From the NCBI RefSeq assembly GCF_006636215.1, contig NZ_VIFM01000004.1:1-64000 (forward strand): DNA of 64,000 nt, given 5' to 3'. This document shows positions 40,601 to 50,078 of the stretch, piece after piece (the stretch's first letter is position 1; each line of letters starts with the position of its first letter). Source of the DNA: Myxococcus llanfairpwllgwyngyllgogerychwyrndrobwllllantysiliogogogochensis. GTDB lineage: Bacteria; Myxococcota; Myxococcia; Myxococcales; Myxococcaceae. The notes below the pieces were generated by a model that saw only the letters and a program-made list of their open reading frames with translations, searched no databases and was not told the DNA's origin. Both the position numbers and the translations under genes were made by a program.

Positions 40601-42529
40601 ATGTCCGACATGATCACGGTCACCCTCCCCGACGGCAGTCAGAAGCAGGCCGCCCGGGGGACCACCATCGCGGACTTCGTTCGGGAGAGCATCGGTGCCG
40701 GCCTGGCGAAGGCCGCGCTGTTCGCTCGGGTGAACGGTCAGGACATGGACCTGGCCCGGAAGCTCGACGAGGACGCGAAGCTGCAGATCTTCACGCCCAA
40801 GAGCCCGGAGTCCCTGGAGCTCATCCGGCACGACGCGGCCCACGTGGTGGCCAGCGCCGTCCAGAAGCTCTTCCCCGGCACGCAGGTGACCATCGGTCCC
40901 GCGACGGAGGAGGGCTTCTACTACGACTTCTTCCGCGAGAAGCCGTTCACGCCCGACGACCTGGAGAAGATCGAGGCCGAGGCGAACGCCGAGCTGAAGC
41001 GGGACCTCACGTTCGTCCGGACCGAAATCTCCATGGACGACGCCATTCGCCTCTTCGAGGAGAAGGGCGAGAAGTTCAAGGTGGAGATCGTCAAGGACAT
41101 CGCCGCGCGCGGCGCCAAGACGCTCACCCTCTACACCCACGGCGACTGGGTGGACTTCTGCCTGGGGCCCCACGCCCCGAGCACCGGGAAGATCGGCGTC
41201 ATCAAGATCCTCTCGTCCAGCGGAGCGTACTGGCGCGGTGACCACCGCAACCCGATGCTCCAGCGCGTCTACGGCACGGCCTTCTTCGACAAGAAGGCGA
41301 TGCAGGAGTACCTGACGCGCATCGAGGAGTCGAAGAAGCGCGACCACCGCAAGCTGGGCAAGGAGCTGGACCTCTTCCACTTCCACCCGTACGCGCCCGG
41401 CGCCGCCTTCTGGACCCCGAAGGGCACGACGTTCTACCAGACGCTCTCCGACTGGATGCGCCGGCTCACGGCGAATGACGGCTACGTGGAGATCAAGACG
41501 CCCCTGATGTTCAACAAGGGCCTCTGGGAGACGAGCGGCCACTGGGGCAAGTACAAGGAGAACATGTTCCTCGTGCTCGACAGTGAGTCGGGTGAGCATG
41601 ACTTCTCGCTCAAGCCGATGAACTGCCCGTCGCACCACCTGTTCTACGGCTTCAAGAAGCACAGCTACCGCGACCTGCCGCTGCGCCTGCACACCCAGGA
41701 CGTGCTGCACCGCAACGAGGCGGCGGGCTCGCTCGGCGGCCTCACCCGGGTGCGCCAGTTCGCGCAGGACGACGCGCACATCTACTGCACGGAGGCGCAG
41801 ATCACCGACGAGGTGAAGCGCTTCGTGAAGCTGCTGGACCACGTCTACAAGGCGGTGGGCCTGACGTACGCGGTGAAGCTGTCCACGCGTCCGGAGCAGC
41901 GGCTGGGGGATGACTCCCTGTGGGATCGCGCCGAGGCGGGCCTGAAGACGGCGCTCGAGTCGCTGGGCCTGGAGTACGAGCTGGCCCCGGGCGACGGCGC
42001 CTTCTACGGCCCGAAGATCGACTTCACGGTGTCCGACAGCATCGGGCGCCGCTGGCAGCTGGGCACCATGCAACTGGACTACCTGGCCCCGGAGCGCTTC
42101 GACCTGTCCTACGTGGGCGAGGACAACGCGCTCCACCGGCCCGTCGTGCTCCACCGCGCCATCTTCGGCTCCTTCGAGCGCTTCACCGCCATCCTCATCG
42201 AGCACTTCGCGGGGGCCTTCCCGGCGTGGCTGTCGCCCATCCAGGCGGTCATCGTCGTCGTGGCGGACCGGCAGGCGGACTACGCGCGCAAGGTGCGCGA
42301 CACGCTGCGGGCCAAGGGCTTCCGGGTGGACTTCGACGACCGCGGCATGTCCCTCAACGCGAAGATCCGCGAGGCGCAGCTCCAGAAGATTCCGTTCACC
42401 CTCGTGGTGGGCGACAACGAGGTCGCCGCGGAGGGCGTGGCGCCCCGCCGGTACGGGGGCGAGGACCTCAAGAGCATGAAGCTTGCGGACTTCGAGGCCC
42501 TGTTGGCCAAGGAGACCGCCCTGCCGTAG
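40601..42529 (+). CDS. thrS: Threonyl-tRNA synthetase
   Basis: A 642-residue class II synthetase of normal length that charges tRNA-Thr. Domains in order: TGS (first 60 residues, [10 protein letters not shown]), editing SAD domain ([15 protein letters not shown], then [18 protein letters not shown]), catalytic core with MNCPSHH (Cys zinc ligand; most relatives have MNCPGH), [12 protein letters not shown] and [12 protein letters not shown], and the HGTP anticodon-binding domain ([17 protein letters not shown]). Start at 40601 has GAGG upstream; a second ATG at 40610 is possible. Confidence 0.96.
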   Translation: MSDMITVTLPDGSQKQAARGTTIADFVRESIGAGLAKAALFARVNGQDMDLARKLDEDAKLQIFTPKSPESLELIRHDAAHVVASAVQKLFPGTQVTIGPATEEGFYYDFFREKPFTPDDLEKIEAEANAELKRDLTFVRTEISMDDAIRLFEEKGEKFKVEIVKDIAARGAKTLTLYTHGDWVDFCLGPHAPSTGKIGVIKILSSSGAYWRGDHRNPMLQRVYGTAFFDKKAMQEYLTRIEESKKRDHRKLGKELDLFHFHPYAPGAAFWTPKGTTFYQTLSDWMRRLTANDGYVEIKTPLMFNKGLWETSGHWGKYKENMFLVLDSESGEHDFSLKPMNCPSHHLFYGFKKHSYRDLPLRLHTQDVLHRNEAAGSLGGLTRVRQFAQDDAHIYCTEAQITDEVKRFVKLLDHVYKAVGLTYAVKLSTRPEQRLGDDSLWDRAEAGLKTALESLGLEYELAPGDGAFYGPKIDFTVSDSIGRRWQLGTMQLDYLAPERFDLSYVGEDNALHRPVVLHRAIFGSFERFTAILIEHFAGAFPAWLSPIQAVIVVVADRQADYARKVRDTLRAKGFRVDFDDRGMSLNAKIREAQLQKIPFTLVVGDNEVAAEGVAPRRYGGEDLKSMKLADFEALLAKETALP

Positions 42530-42567
42530 GCCGTTGGACGGGGTGGTCCGTGCATTGCGGACAGGTC

Positions 42568-42595
42568 TTGACTCCCCGTCATGCCCAAGTATCTT
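42568..42595 (+). promoter_or_regulatory. Sigma70-type promoter of rpmI-rplT
   Basis: -35 TTGACT (42568-42573), 16-base spacer, -10 TATCTT (42590-42595), about 200 bases before rpmI. The leader contains GC-rich hairpins that could carry L20-mediated feedback control. Confidence 0.6.
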
Positions 42596-42801
42596 GGGGC
42601 ACTTTTGTAGGAATCGTCGCACCCAGCCCGAAAGGGCAGGGGGCGCGGGGACGGTAGGTCGACGGCTTGGCGTGCGGTCGGCGGTAGCCATTCCAGTTGA
42701 AAAGAAATAGTGGTAGAGGCTGCCGGCTCCCGCCGTGGCCTTGGGTGAAAACGCCAGAGGCCGTGACGCTGACGGCACGCTGTAAGGAAGGAATCAGGAC
42801 G

Positions 42802-43008
42802 ATGCCGAAGTTGAAGACCCGCAGTGGCGCGAAGAAGCGCTTCCAGGTGAAGAAGAGCGGCAAGGTCAAGCACGGCAAGGCCTACGGCAAGCACCTCTTC
42901 ACTCACGCCAAGACGCCGAAGCAGAAGCGCGGCAACCGCGGCACCAGCCATCTTCGCGACATGGATGCGAAGAAGGTCATCAAGGAAATGTTCCCCTACG
43001 GGGCCTGA
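42802..43008 (+). CDS. rpmI: Ribosomal protein bL35
   Basis: A 68-residue basic protein beginning MPKLKTRSGAKKRFQVKKSG, with the GNRGTSHLRDMDAKKVIKEM block of the family. Start at ATG 42802. First gene of the L35-L20 pair in the large ribosomal subunit. Confidence 0.95.
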   Translation: MPKLKTRSGAKKRFQVKKSGKVKHGKAYGKHLFTHAKTPKQKRGNRGTSHLRDMDAKKVIKEMFPYGA

Positions 43009-43103
43009 GCCACGGCTCGGCAACCTCGTGGCCCTTGGCGGAGCGGCGTGAAGCCGGCACCGCGCGGGGGCTGACAACCTACGCAGTCCGGAGTGAGTGA
43101 AAC

Positions 43104-43451
43104 ATGCGCGTCAAGAAGGGTGTAAAGGCTCGTCGCCGTCGCAATAAGATTTTGAAGCTGGCCAAGGGTTTCCGCGGCCGCCGGAAGAACTGCTTCCGCC
43201 GGGCGAACCAGGCGGTTGAGCGCGCCCTGGACTACGCCAGCCGCGACCGCATGCAGCGCAAGCGGGACTTCCGTCGCCTGTGGATCGTCCGCATCAATGC
43301 GGCGGCCCGCACGGTCGGCCTGTCCTACTCGAAGCTGATCGCCGGCCTGGCGAAGGCGAAGATCAGCCTGGACCGCAAGGTGCTGTCGGACATGGCCATC
43401 GCGGACCCCTCGGGCTTCGCGGCCATCGCCAACATCGCGAAGGCGGCCTGA
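43104..43451 (+). CDS. rplT: Ribosomal protein bL20
   Basis: A 115-residue protein of normal length, beginning [22 protein letters not shown] with the [23 protein letters not shown] block typical of L20. It acts early in 50S assembly and in other bacteria represses its own operon through the leader. 95 bases separate it from rpmI. Confidence 0.95.
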   Translation: MRVKKGVKARRRRNKILKLAKGFRGRRKNCFRRANQAVERALDYASRDRMQRKRDFRRLWIVRINAAARTVGLSYSKLIAGLAKAKISLDRKVLSDMAIADPSGFAAIANIAKAA

Positions 43452-43530
43452 TTCACGCCGGTCCTCCCTGAGGGCCAGCGACAGAGCGGGTGAGGTGGCC
43501 TTCACGGGCCGCCCGCCTGCGTGAGTAAAC

Positions 43531-43561
43531 GGGCTGCCTCTCCAGGGCGGCCCTTTTTTTT
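43531..43561 (+). terminator. Rho-independent terminator after rplT
   Basis: GGGCTGCC (43531-43538) and GGCGGCCC (43546-43553) pair over 8 bp with one G-U, loop of 7, then eight T (43554-43561). It lies 50 bases before pheS. Confidence 0.9.
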
Positions 43562-43611
43562 GCCCCGATGGGCCATGCGTCCAGGGGCCGTGCAACGGAG
43601 GCGACAAGGCC

Positions 43612-44661
43612 ATGCGGGACAGGTTGCAGGCGTTGGCGGAGGCCGCTCGGCGGGAGATCGCGGGGGCGTCCGAGTTGCCCGCGGTGGAAGCGCTTCGGGT
43701 CCGTTACCTGGGCAAGAAGGGCGAGCTGTCCGGAGTCCTTGGCGGCATGGGCAAGCTGCCCCCTGAGGAGCGACGGGCGCTGGGTGAGGTGGCCAACATC
43801 GTCAAGGCGGAGCTGGAGAAGCTGCTCGCCGAGGCCACGCAGCGCGCGGAAGACGCCGCGCTGGAGGCCCAGCTCCAGGGGCCCGGGCTGGACGTGACGT
43901 TGCCCGGTCGCGCGGTGGCGCCGGGGAGCCGGCACCCGGTGTCGAGGACGATGGAGGACATCGTCCGGACGTTCTCCCGGCTTGGCTTCGACGTGGCCGC
44001 GGGCCCCGAAATCGAGCTGGACTACTTCAACTTCGAGGCGCTGAACCTCCCGAAGGACCACCCCGCGCGGGACATGCAGGACACGTTCTACGTGGACGAG
44101 CCGTCACTGGGGCACGCGAAGAAGGCGGACAGCTCCGTGCTGCTGCGCACGCACACGTCGCCGGTGCAGGTGCGGTACATGCTGCAGCGCAAGCCGCCCA
44201 TCCGCGCGGTGATGCCGGGGCGGGTGTACCGCCGCGACTCGGACATCACCCACACGCCGATGTTCCACCAGGTGGAAGGCCTGTTGGTGGACAAGGACGT
44301 GACGTTCGCCGAGCTGAAGGGCTCGCTGGACGCGTTCGTGAAGGCGTTCTTCGGCTCGGACACGCGCACGCGTTTCCGCCCGTCGTTCTTCCCCTTCACC
44401 GAGCCGTCGGCGGAGGTCGACATCTCCTGCACCTCGTGTGGCGGCAAGGGCTGCCGCGTGTGCAAGCAGACGGGCTGGCTGGAGGTGCTGGGCAGCGGAA
44501 TGGTGCACCCCAACGTGTTCACCTCCGCGGGGTATGACCCGGGCGAGGTGACGGGCTACGCGTTCGGCATGGGCGTGGAGCGCATCGCCATGCTGCGCTA
44601 CCGCATCGACGACCTGCGGATGATGTTCGAGAACGACGCTCGGTTCCTCGAGCAGTTCTGA
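43612..44661 (+). CDS. pheS: Phenylalanyl-tRNA synthetase alpha subunit
   Basis: A 349-residue class II catalytic subunit. Marks: N-terminal coiled coil ([17 protein letters not shown]), motif 2 region with [27 protein letters not shown], and motif 3 [17 protein letters not shown] Cys-rich insert [17 protein letters not shown] before motif 3 may bind zinc, as in many Myxococcota and related bacteria. Forms an alpha2-beta2 enzyme with PheT; both genes are in one operon. Confidence 0.96.
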   Translation: MRDRLQALAEAARREIAGASELPAVEALRVRYLGKKGELSGVLGGMGKLPPEERRALGEVANIVKAELEKLLAEATQRAEDAALEAQLQGPGLDVTLPGRAVAPGSRHPVSRTMEDIVRTFSRLGFDVAAGPEIELDYFNFEALNLPKDHPARDMQDTFYVDEPSLGHAKKADSSVLLRTHTSPVQVRYMLQRKPPIRAVMPGRVYRRDSDITHTPMFHQVEGLLVDKDVTFAELKGSLDAFVKAFFGSDTRTRFRPSFFPFTEPSAEVDISCTSCGGKGCRVCKQTGWLEVLGSGMVHPNVFTSAGYDPGEVTGYAFGMGVERIAMLRYRIDDLRMMFENDARFLEQF

Positions 44662-44751
44662 GTCCTTCGGGCGCGGCCGCCCGAGCCTCCCGCCTGGCGG
44701 GGTGGCGTGGCCGCGCTCCTGTCTTCGTCCCGAGAGCAAGAGGGTGGACCT

Positions 44752-47166
44752 GTGAAGATTTCGGTGAAGTGGCTTGGCGACTACGTGGCGCTGCCGCCGT
44801 CGGTGGACGAGCTGGCGCGCAAGTTGACCGCCGCGGGCCTGGAGATCGAAGGCCTGGAGCGTCCGGGGGATGGGCTCCGAGGCGTGGTGGTGGCGCAGAT
44901 CAAGGAGTCCGTGCAGCACCCCAACGCGGACAAGCTCTCCGTCACGCAGATTGACGCCGGGGGCGGCGCGCTGGTGCAGGTGGTGTGCGGCGCGAAGAAC
45001 TACAAGGTCGGCGACAAGGTTCCGCTGGCCACGGTGGGCACGAAGCTGCCCAACGGGATGGAGATCAAGCAGGCCGCGCTGCGCGGCGTGGACAGCTCCG
45101 GCATGCTCTGCTCCTCGAAGGAGCTGGGGCTGACCGAGGAGTCCAGCGGCCTGCTCATCCTGTCGCCCGACTTGAAGCCGGGCACGCCCATCGCGGAGGC
45201 GCTGGGGCTGGATGACGTGGTCCTGGAGGTCAACGTCACGCCGAACCGGCCGGACGCGCTGAGCCACCTGGGCGTGGCGCGCGAGGTGAGCGTGGTGACG
45301 GGGGCGGCCCTCAAGGTTCCTCAGCCGAAGCTGACGGAGTCCGGTGCGCCGGCGTCCCAGAGCGTCAAGGTCCGCGTGGAGGATTCAGTGCGCTGCCCGC
45401 GCTACGGGGCGCGCGTGGTGGAGAACATCACCATCAAGCCGTCGCCGCAGTGGATGCAGGACCGGCTGAAGGCGTGTGGCGTGCGGGCCATCAACAACGT
45501 GGTGGACATCACCAACTACGTCAATCTCGAGTTCGGGCAGCCGCTGCACGCGTTCGACCTGGACAAGCTCGCGGGGCAGGAGATCGTCGTCCGCGGGGCG
45601 AAGAAGGGCGAGAAGCTCACGACCCTGGACGGCAAGGAGCGGACGCTGGACCAGGATGAGCTGGTCATCTGTGACCGGGACCGGCCGCAGGCGCTCGCGG
45701 GCGTCATGGGTGGCGGGGACAGCGAGGTGACGGAGAAGACGACGCGCCTGTTGCTGGAGGCGGCGAACTTCCTGGGCTCGGGCGTGCGCCGGGCGGCGAA
45801 GCGTCATGCGCTGCACACCGAGGCGTCCCATCGCTTCGAGCGTGGGGCGGACCTGGACGCGGTGGTTCCCGCCATCGAGCGGGCGGCGCAGCTGCTCGTC
45901 GAACTCGCGGGCGGCACGGTGGCGCCGGGGTTGATCGACATCTATCCGGCCGAGAAGCCGCCGCGTCAGGTGACGCTGCGCTTCGCCCGGGTGGAGAAGG
46001 TGCTGGGCGTGGCGGTGCCCGAGGCGGAGGTGCGGCGCATCCTGGAGGCGCTCGGCTTCCAGAAGCTGTCGGAGAGCGCGGGGCAGGCGACGTACTCGGT
46101 GCCCAGGGCGCGGGTGGACGTGGAGCGCGAGGAGGACCTGCTGGAGGAGGTCGCTCGCGTCTTCGGCTACGACAACATCCCGGCGAAGCTGCCGCGCGGG
46201 CTCGCCTCACTGGCGCCCGAGCCGGCGCACTCCGAGGCGGAGCGTCGCCTGCGGCAGGCGATGTCGGGTGCGGGTCTGGACGAGGTGGTGAACTACTCGT
46301 TCGTCGCGCCCAAGAGCCTGGAGGTCCTGGGCCTGAAGGAGCAGCCGGTGGCGCTGCTCAACCCGCTGAGTGTCGAGCAGTCGGTGATGCGCACCAGCCT
46401 GATTCCGGGGCTGCTGGAGAACCTGTCGCGCAGTGTCCGGCACCAGGTGGAGTCGGTGTGCCTCTATGAGACGGGCCGCGCCTACTTCCGGGACTCGGAG
46501 GGCGGGCAGGGGACTCGGCCGGCGGCGCGCGAAGTGAACCGCGTGGCGGGCCTGGTCTGGGGCCTGCGAGGTGGCGGCCGGAGCTGGACGCAGAAGGATG
46601 CCCGGGCGGACTTCTACGATGCCAAGGGCGCGGTGGAGGCGGTGCTCGGGGCGCTGCGTGTGGACGGCGTCACCTGGTCGCTCGGCGGGCCTGCGGCGTA
46701 CCACCCGCGTGCCAGCGCGGAGGTGAAGTTGGCGGACGGCACGGTGCTGGGCCATGTGGGGGAGCTGCACCCTCGCGTGGTGAAATCGCTGGGCCTGCCC
46801 GAGGGAGTGTTCGTGTTCGAACTGGACACGGAGCCGCTGTACTCGGCGGCTCGGCTGGTGCCCGAGTACCACTCGCTGCCCAGGTTCCCCGCGGTGCTCC
46901 GCGACCTGGCGGTGGTGGTGCCGGTGGAGCTGGCGAACGACTCGGTGCGGAAGGTGATCCTGGAAGTGGGGCGTCCGCTGGTGGAGGACGCGCTGGTGTT
47001 CGACGTGTACACGGGCAAGCCGATTCCCGAGGGGAAGAAGAACCTGGCGTACGCGCTGCGCTACCGCTCGGCGGAGCGGACGTTGACCGACGTGGAAGTC
47101 ACGGAGGCGCACCAGCGCATCATCAGCGAGGTGAACCAGCGCCTGGGTGCCTCGCTGCGTGCCTGA
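44752..47166 (+). CDS. pheT: Phenylalanyl-tRNA synthetase beta subunit
   Basis: An 804-residue protein of full length. It starts at GTG 44752 after GAGGGTGGA. Domains: tRNA-binding OB-fold (VVAQIKESVQHPNADKLS), B3/B4 editing region, B5, the catalytic-like core that contacts PheS, and the C-terminal ferredoxin-fold anticodon-binding domain (YHSLPRFPAVLRDLAVVV, ERTLTDVEVTEAHQRI). The editing domain clears Tyr-tRNA-Phe. Confidence 0.96.
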   Translation: MKISVKWLGDYVALPPSVDELARKLTAAGLEIEGLERPGDGLRGVVVAQIKESVQHPNADKLSVTQIDAGGGALVQVVCGAKNYKVGDKVPLATVGTKLPNGMEIKQAALRGVDSSGMLCSSKELGLTEESSGLLILSPDLKPGTPIAEALGLDDVVLEVNVTPNRPDALSHLGVAREVSVVTGAALKVPQPKLTESGAPASQSVKVRVEDSVRCPRYGARVVENITIKPSPQWMQDRLKACGVRAINNVVDITNYVNLEFGQPLHAFDLDKLAGQEIVVRGAKKGEKLTTLDGKERTLDQDELVICDRDRPQALAGVMGGGDSEVTEKTTRLLLEAANFLGSGVRRAAKRHALHTEASHRFERGADLDAVVPAIERAAQLLVELAGGTVAPGLIDIYPAEKPPRQVTLRFARVEKVLGVAVPEAEVRRILEALGFQKLSESAGQATYSVPRARVDVEREEDLLEEVARVFGYDNIPAKLPRGLASLAPEPAHSEAERRLRQAMSGAGLDEVVNYSFVAPKSLEVLGLKEQPVALLNPLSVEQSVMRTSLIPGLLENLSRSVRHQVESVCLYETGRAYFRDSEGGQGTRPAAREVNRVAGLVWGLRGGGRSWTQKDARADFYDAKGAVEAVLGALRVDGVTWSLGGPAAYHPRASAEVKLADGTVLGHVGELHPRVVKSLGLPEGVFVFELDTEPLYSAARLVPEYHSLPRFPAVLRDLAVVVPVELANDSVRKVILEVGRPLVEDALVFDVYTGKPIPEGKKNLAYALRYRSAERTLTDVEVTEAHQRIISEVNQRLGASLRA

Positions 47167-47265
47167 ATTCCTGAATGAAGTCAGAGGGTTGACTTGCCTT
47201 CGGGAAGGCTGCCACAGTATTTGGGCGTTCACCGTGCTGAGGGTGGGGGCATCCCGAGGATTCGC

Positions 47266-47655
47266 ATGACGAAGGCGGACATCATCGAGGGCGTCTACGA
47301 GAAGGTCGGCTTCTCGAAGAAGGAGTCGGCCGAAATCGTGGAGCTCGTGTTCGACACGCTCAAGGAAACGCTGGAGCGCGGCGACAAGATCAAGGTCTCC
47401 GGGTTCGGCAACTTCCAGGTGCGCCAGAAGAAGGCGCGCGTGGGTCGCAACCCGCAGACGGGCAAGGAGATTGAAATCTCGGCCCGTCGGGTGCTGACCT
47501 TCCGGCCGAGTCAGGTGTTGAAGAGCGCCCTCAACGGGGAGGCCCCGCCGGAAGATCACGCGGAGATCGACGCGCGCGAGGAAGCGGCGGCGGACGCGGC
47601 CGAGGCCCGGGGCGAGGACTTCGACGAAGAGGGAATGGAAGATTCAGAAGGGTGA
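47266..47655 (+). CDS. ihfA: Integration host factor alpha subunit
   Basis: A 129-residue HU/IHF-family DNA-bending protein. The core ([51 protein letters not shown]) is canonical, with the Pro-containing beta arm at RNPQTG. It is longer than the usual about 100 residues because of an acidic tail of about 30 residues ([18 protein letters not shown]). Its location just after pheT is the classic ihfA site. Start at ATG 47266. Confidence 0.9.
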   Translation: MTKADIIEGVYEKVGFSKKESAEIVELVFDTLKETLERGDKIKVSGFGNFQVRQKKARVGRNPQTGKEIEISARRVLTFRPSQVLKSALNGEAPPEDHAEIDAREEAAADAAEARGEDFDEEGMEDSEG

Positions 47656-47684
47656 GTTTTCCCACCGCGACCTGCTGCTCCTGC

Positions 47685-47713
47685 TTGACCTGAGCGTTGT
47701 GTAGGGGCATAAG
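47685..47713 (+). promoter_or_regulatory. Sigma70-type promoter of tRNA-Pro
   Basis: -35 TTGACC (47685-47690), 17-base spacer, -10 CATAAG (47708-47713), ending 38 bases before the tRNA. Confidence 0.6.
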
Positions 47714-47749
47714 GGCGCACCGTTTCACGACGGCGGCAGCACAAGCGGT

Positions 47750-47828
<79 letters not shown>

Positions 47829-47830
47829 TC

Positions 47831-47884
47831 GAAGGCCCTGGACTCCTAGGCGAAAGCCGAGGGGTCCAGGGCCTTCACCTTTTT
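47831..47884. terminator. Strong terminator after tRNA-Pro
   Basis: A long hairpin, arms GAAGGCCCTGGAC and GTCCAGGGCCTTC with further pairing towards a GAAA loop, then five T (47880-47884). It also lies at the 3' end of the convergent deacetylase gene and may serve both strands. Confidence 0.85.
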
Positions 47885-47885
47885 G

Positions 47886-49193
47886 TCACGGCTTCGACGC
47901 GGCGGTGGCGTCCCAGCTCGGAATCTTCTTCTCGGCGAGCTCGCGGAAGGAGGGGAACTCCACTTCCTGACAGTGGCGGACCCCCTCCTCATCCCGACAG
48001 CCCGCGGCGGCGTAGGTGAGCGTCTTCTGCATGGCGCGCCAGTAGTCGCCGCCCCGGAACAGCGCGAAGTGGTGGCCCATGTTCCACGGCACCCGCCCGA
48101 AGTCCTCGTAGGCCGCGTGGAGAGCCTTCTGGTAGTCCTCCTCCATCTGCGCTCCCGTGCCCCCCTTCGAGTTGTATGCGTCGTCCATCGAGTACGTGAG
48201 CGCGCCCTTCATCCACATCAACGGGAACTGGGCCATTCCCAGTCCGGGCTCCTTCGTCATGCGCCTGGGCGGGCCCAGCTTCCAGCTCGGGCTGCTGTCG
48301 TACGCGTACCCGCGCGCGGCCAGCACCCGGTAGAGGGCTGAGTTGAAGTGCAGGAAGGGCGCGCGGAACCCCACCACCCGGTACGGCCGGAGGTTGTCTC
48401 GCTGGGGCTTCCCCTCCGCGTCGAACAACACCTTACCTTCATGTTCGACGGGGAAGGCCGGAGGGGGAATGCATACGTCCGTCGCCGTCGTCCACGTCGG
48501 GCTTCCACAAACCAATCCCGCCACGCAGGGTGTATTGGCATTGCAGGTCGTACTGCACACGCCTACGTCCTCCGTCAGATGCAGGCACGTACCGCCCTGG
48601 CAGTCCGCGTCGGCGCCGCACCGCGCACCCGGCTGTCCCGCCGCCGCCGTCTTCAAGGGCTCCCACTTCGGGAACACCGCCTTGCCCTTCGCATCGACGA
48701 CGGGCTCAAAGAGGTTCGCCTCCACCAGCGCGTGGAACTCGTCGATCTCCTTGCGCCAGGCGTCGTCAGTCCATGTCTGCCCGGAAGCGTGGCGGACCGT
48801 GTGGTTCGCGACCTCGTGCCCCTCGTTCAGGGCCTGCTGGGTGAGGGCCCATCGCACGCGGGCCTCTTCACTCGTCGTCGGCACGTCGAGCGGATCAATC
48901 GCCACACCCTGAACGGTGGGGTCGTAGTACGCGGTGTTGATGAAGTAGGTGTAGTGGAGCGGCTTGCCCGTCTCCCGCTCCAGCTTCCGGGCGAACCCCA
49001 ACGTGTCGAGCCACATCGCGAAGCGCTTGCTCCCGTCGAATGAGGCGGTGACTTGCAGCGGGTGCGCGCCGAAGTCCGTCTCCATCGGCTCCCCGAAGGG
49101 GGCATCGCGCTTCTTGCAGGATGCCGCCACGCAGACGAGGACGGCGAGGAGTGACATCCGCGTGAGGCGCGAGCGGACAGGGGCGACAAGCAT
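47886..49193 (-). CDS. Polysaccharide deacetylase-like lipoprotein
   Basis: A 435-residue lipoprotein (lipobox AASC). The deacetylase fold is suggested by VTASFDGSKRFAMW (motif with the catalytic Asp) and by EVANHTVRH, the HxxxH zinc pair, and later GFRAPFLHFN (the Arg-containing motif) and a final MGHHFALF. Between them lies an inserted Cys-rich module (CGADADCQGGTCLH, CNANTPCVAG) like EGF repeats. The predicted job is removal of acetyl groups from a surface or capsule glycan. Confidence 0.78.
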   Translation of the reverse strand: MLVAPVRSRLTRMSLLAVLVCVAASCKKRDAPFGEPMETDFGAHPLQVTASFDGSKRFAMWLDTLGFARKLERETGKPLHYTYFINTAYYDPTVQGVAIDPLDVPTTSEEARVRWALTQQALNEGHEVANHTVRHASGQTWTDDAWRKEIDEFHALVEANLFEPVVDAKGKAVFPKWEPLKTAAAGQPGARCGADADCQGGTCLHLTEDVGVCSTTCNANTPCVAGLVCGSPTWTTATDVCIPPPAFPVEHEGKVLFDAEGKPQRDNLRPYRVVGFRAPFLHFNSALYRVLAARGYAYDSSPSWKLGPPRRMTKEPGLGMAQFPLMWMKGALTYSMDDAYNSKGGTGAQMEEDYQKALHAAYEDFGRVPWNMGHHFALFRGGDYWRAMQKTLTYAAAGCRDEEGVRHCQEVEFPSFRELAEKKIPSWDATAASKP

Positions 49194-49241
49194 GGGGGCG
49201 TGCTCCAGGGCAGAAGCCGGGAAGCGCGTAGATTAAGTCAA

Positions 49242-49257
49242 AGCCGTGAACACGGCT
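49242..49257. promoter_or_regulatory. Dyad AGCCGTG-AA-CACGGCT between divergent genes
   Basis: A perfect 7-bp inverted repeat with a 2-base centre lies in the 135-base gap between the deacetylase (minus) and glycosyltransferase (plus) starts, within an AT-richer stretch. It looks like an operator for a dimeric regulator. Confidence 0.45.
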
Positions 49258-49328
49258 ATTCAGGAAAATGTATCATTCGGTCCTCGCCAGGCGGTCCGGG
49301 GCTTCCGGGCACGAAGTGGAGGGAACGG

Positions 49329-50075
49329 GTGAATCTCAGTGTCGTCATGCCGTACTTCAAGCGCATCCGGGAGTTTCAGAGGGTGCTGCTGCTGAACGCG
49401 CCGTACTTCGCCCGGCCAGGCACCGAGGTGGTCATCGTCCTAGATGAGCCGAGCGAAGAAGGGGAGGTGATGCGCCTCGTCCGCGACTTCCCCTCCATCC
49501 GGTGGCGCATCATCGTCAACGACTTCGACCACCCCTGGCGGCCGCCGTGTCGCGCCATCAACGTGGGGGTGCGCAATGCCATCGGCGAGCACGTGCTCGT
49601 CATGTCGCCCGAGTCCGCCTTCGTCACCGACGTGCCCGGCATCGCGCTCGCGCATATCGCGGCCAACCCCGGTACGGCGGCGCTCGGCCACGTCGCCTTC
49701 GCGACGTTCGACCAGGTGGAGTCCGCCGGAGGTTCTCTCGCGACGGCGTTCACGGAACCCGTGACGATCTACGGCTCCATCTGCGTGGCCCGCGAGCGCC
49801 TGAACGCCATCCATGGCTACGACGAGAGCTTCGACCAGTGGGGCGGTGACGACGACAACCTGCGCGTGCGCCTCATGATGACGGACACGTACCTCTTTCC
49901 GCTCGAGGACATGCGCATCCTCCACCTGTCCCTCGAGCCCCGGCAGGTGCGGCAGGCCAGCGCGATGCCTTCACCCGAGTACACGCAGCGCATCTTCAGC
50001 CCCTCGTCGGCGCAGGCGAACCCCGAGGGCTGGGGTGAGAGCTTCAAGCGCATCGCCTTCGACTGGCGGCGATAG
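49329..50075 (+). CDS. Family-2-type glycosyltransferase
   Basis: A 248-residue GT-A protein starting at GTG 49329 after GGAGGGAA. It has the nucleotide-sugar start (NLSVVMPYFKRIREFQ), an acidic loop (VIVLDEPSE), a MSPESAFV segment and, near the C-terminus, YDESFDQWGGDDDNLRVRL, similar to the C-terminal half of family-2/7 enzymes that contact acceptor and metal. It probably adds a sugar to a cell-surface glycan. The neighbour starts four bases later, so the two are coupled. Confidence 0.75.
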   Translation: MNLSVVMPYFKRIREFQRVLLLNAPYFARPGTEVVIVLDEPSEEGEVMRLVRDFPSIRWRIIVNDFDHPWRPPCRAINVGVRNAIGEHVLVMSPESAFVTDVPGIALAHIAANPGTAALGHVAFATFDQVESAGGSLATAFTEPVTIYGSICVARERLNAIHGYDESFDQWGGDDDNLRVRLMMTDTYLFPLEDMRILHLSLEPRQVRQASAMPSPEYTQRIFSPSSAQANPEGWGESFKRIAFDWRR

Positions 50076-50078
50076 GAG

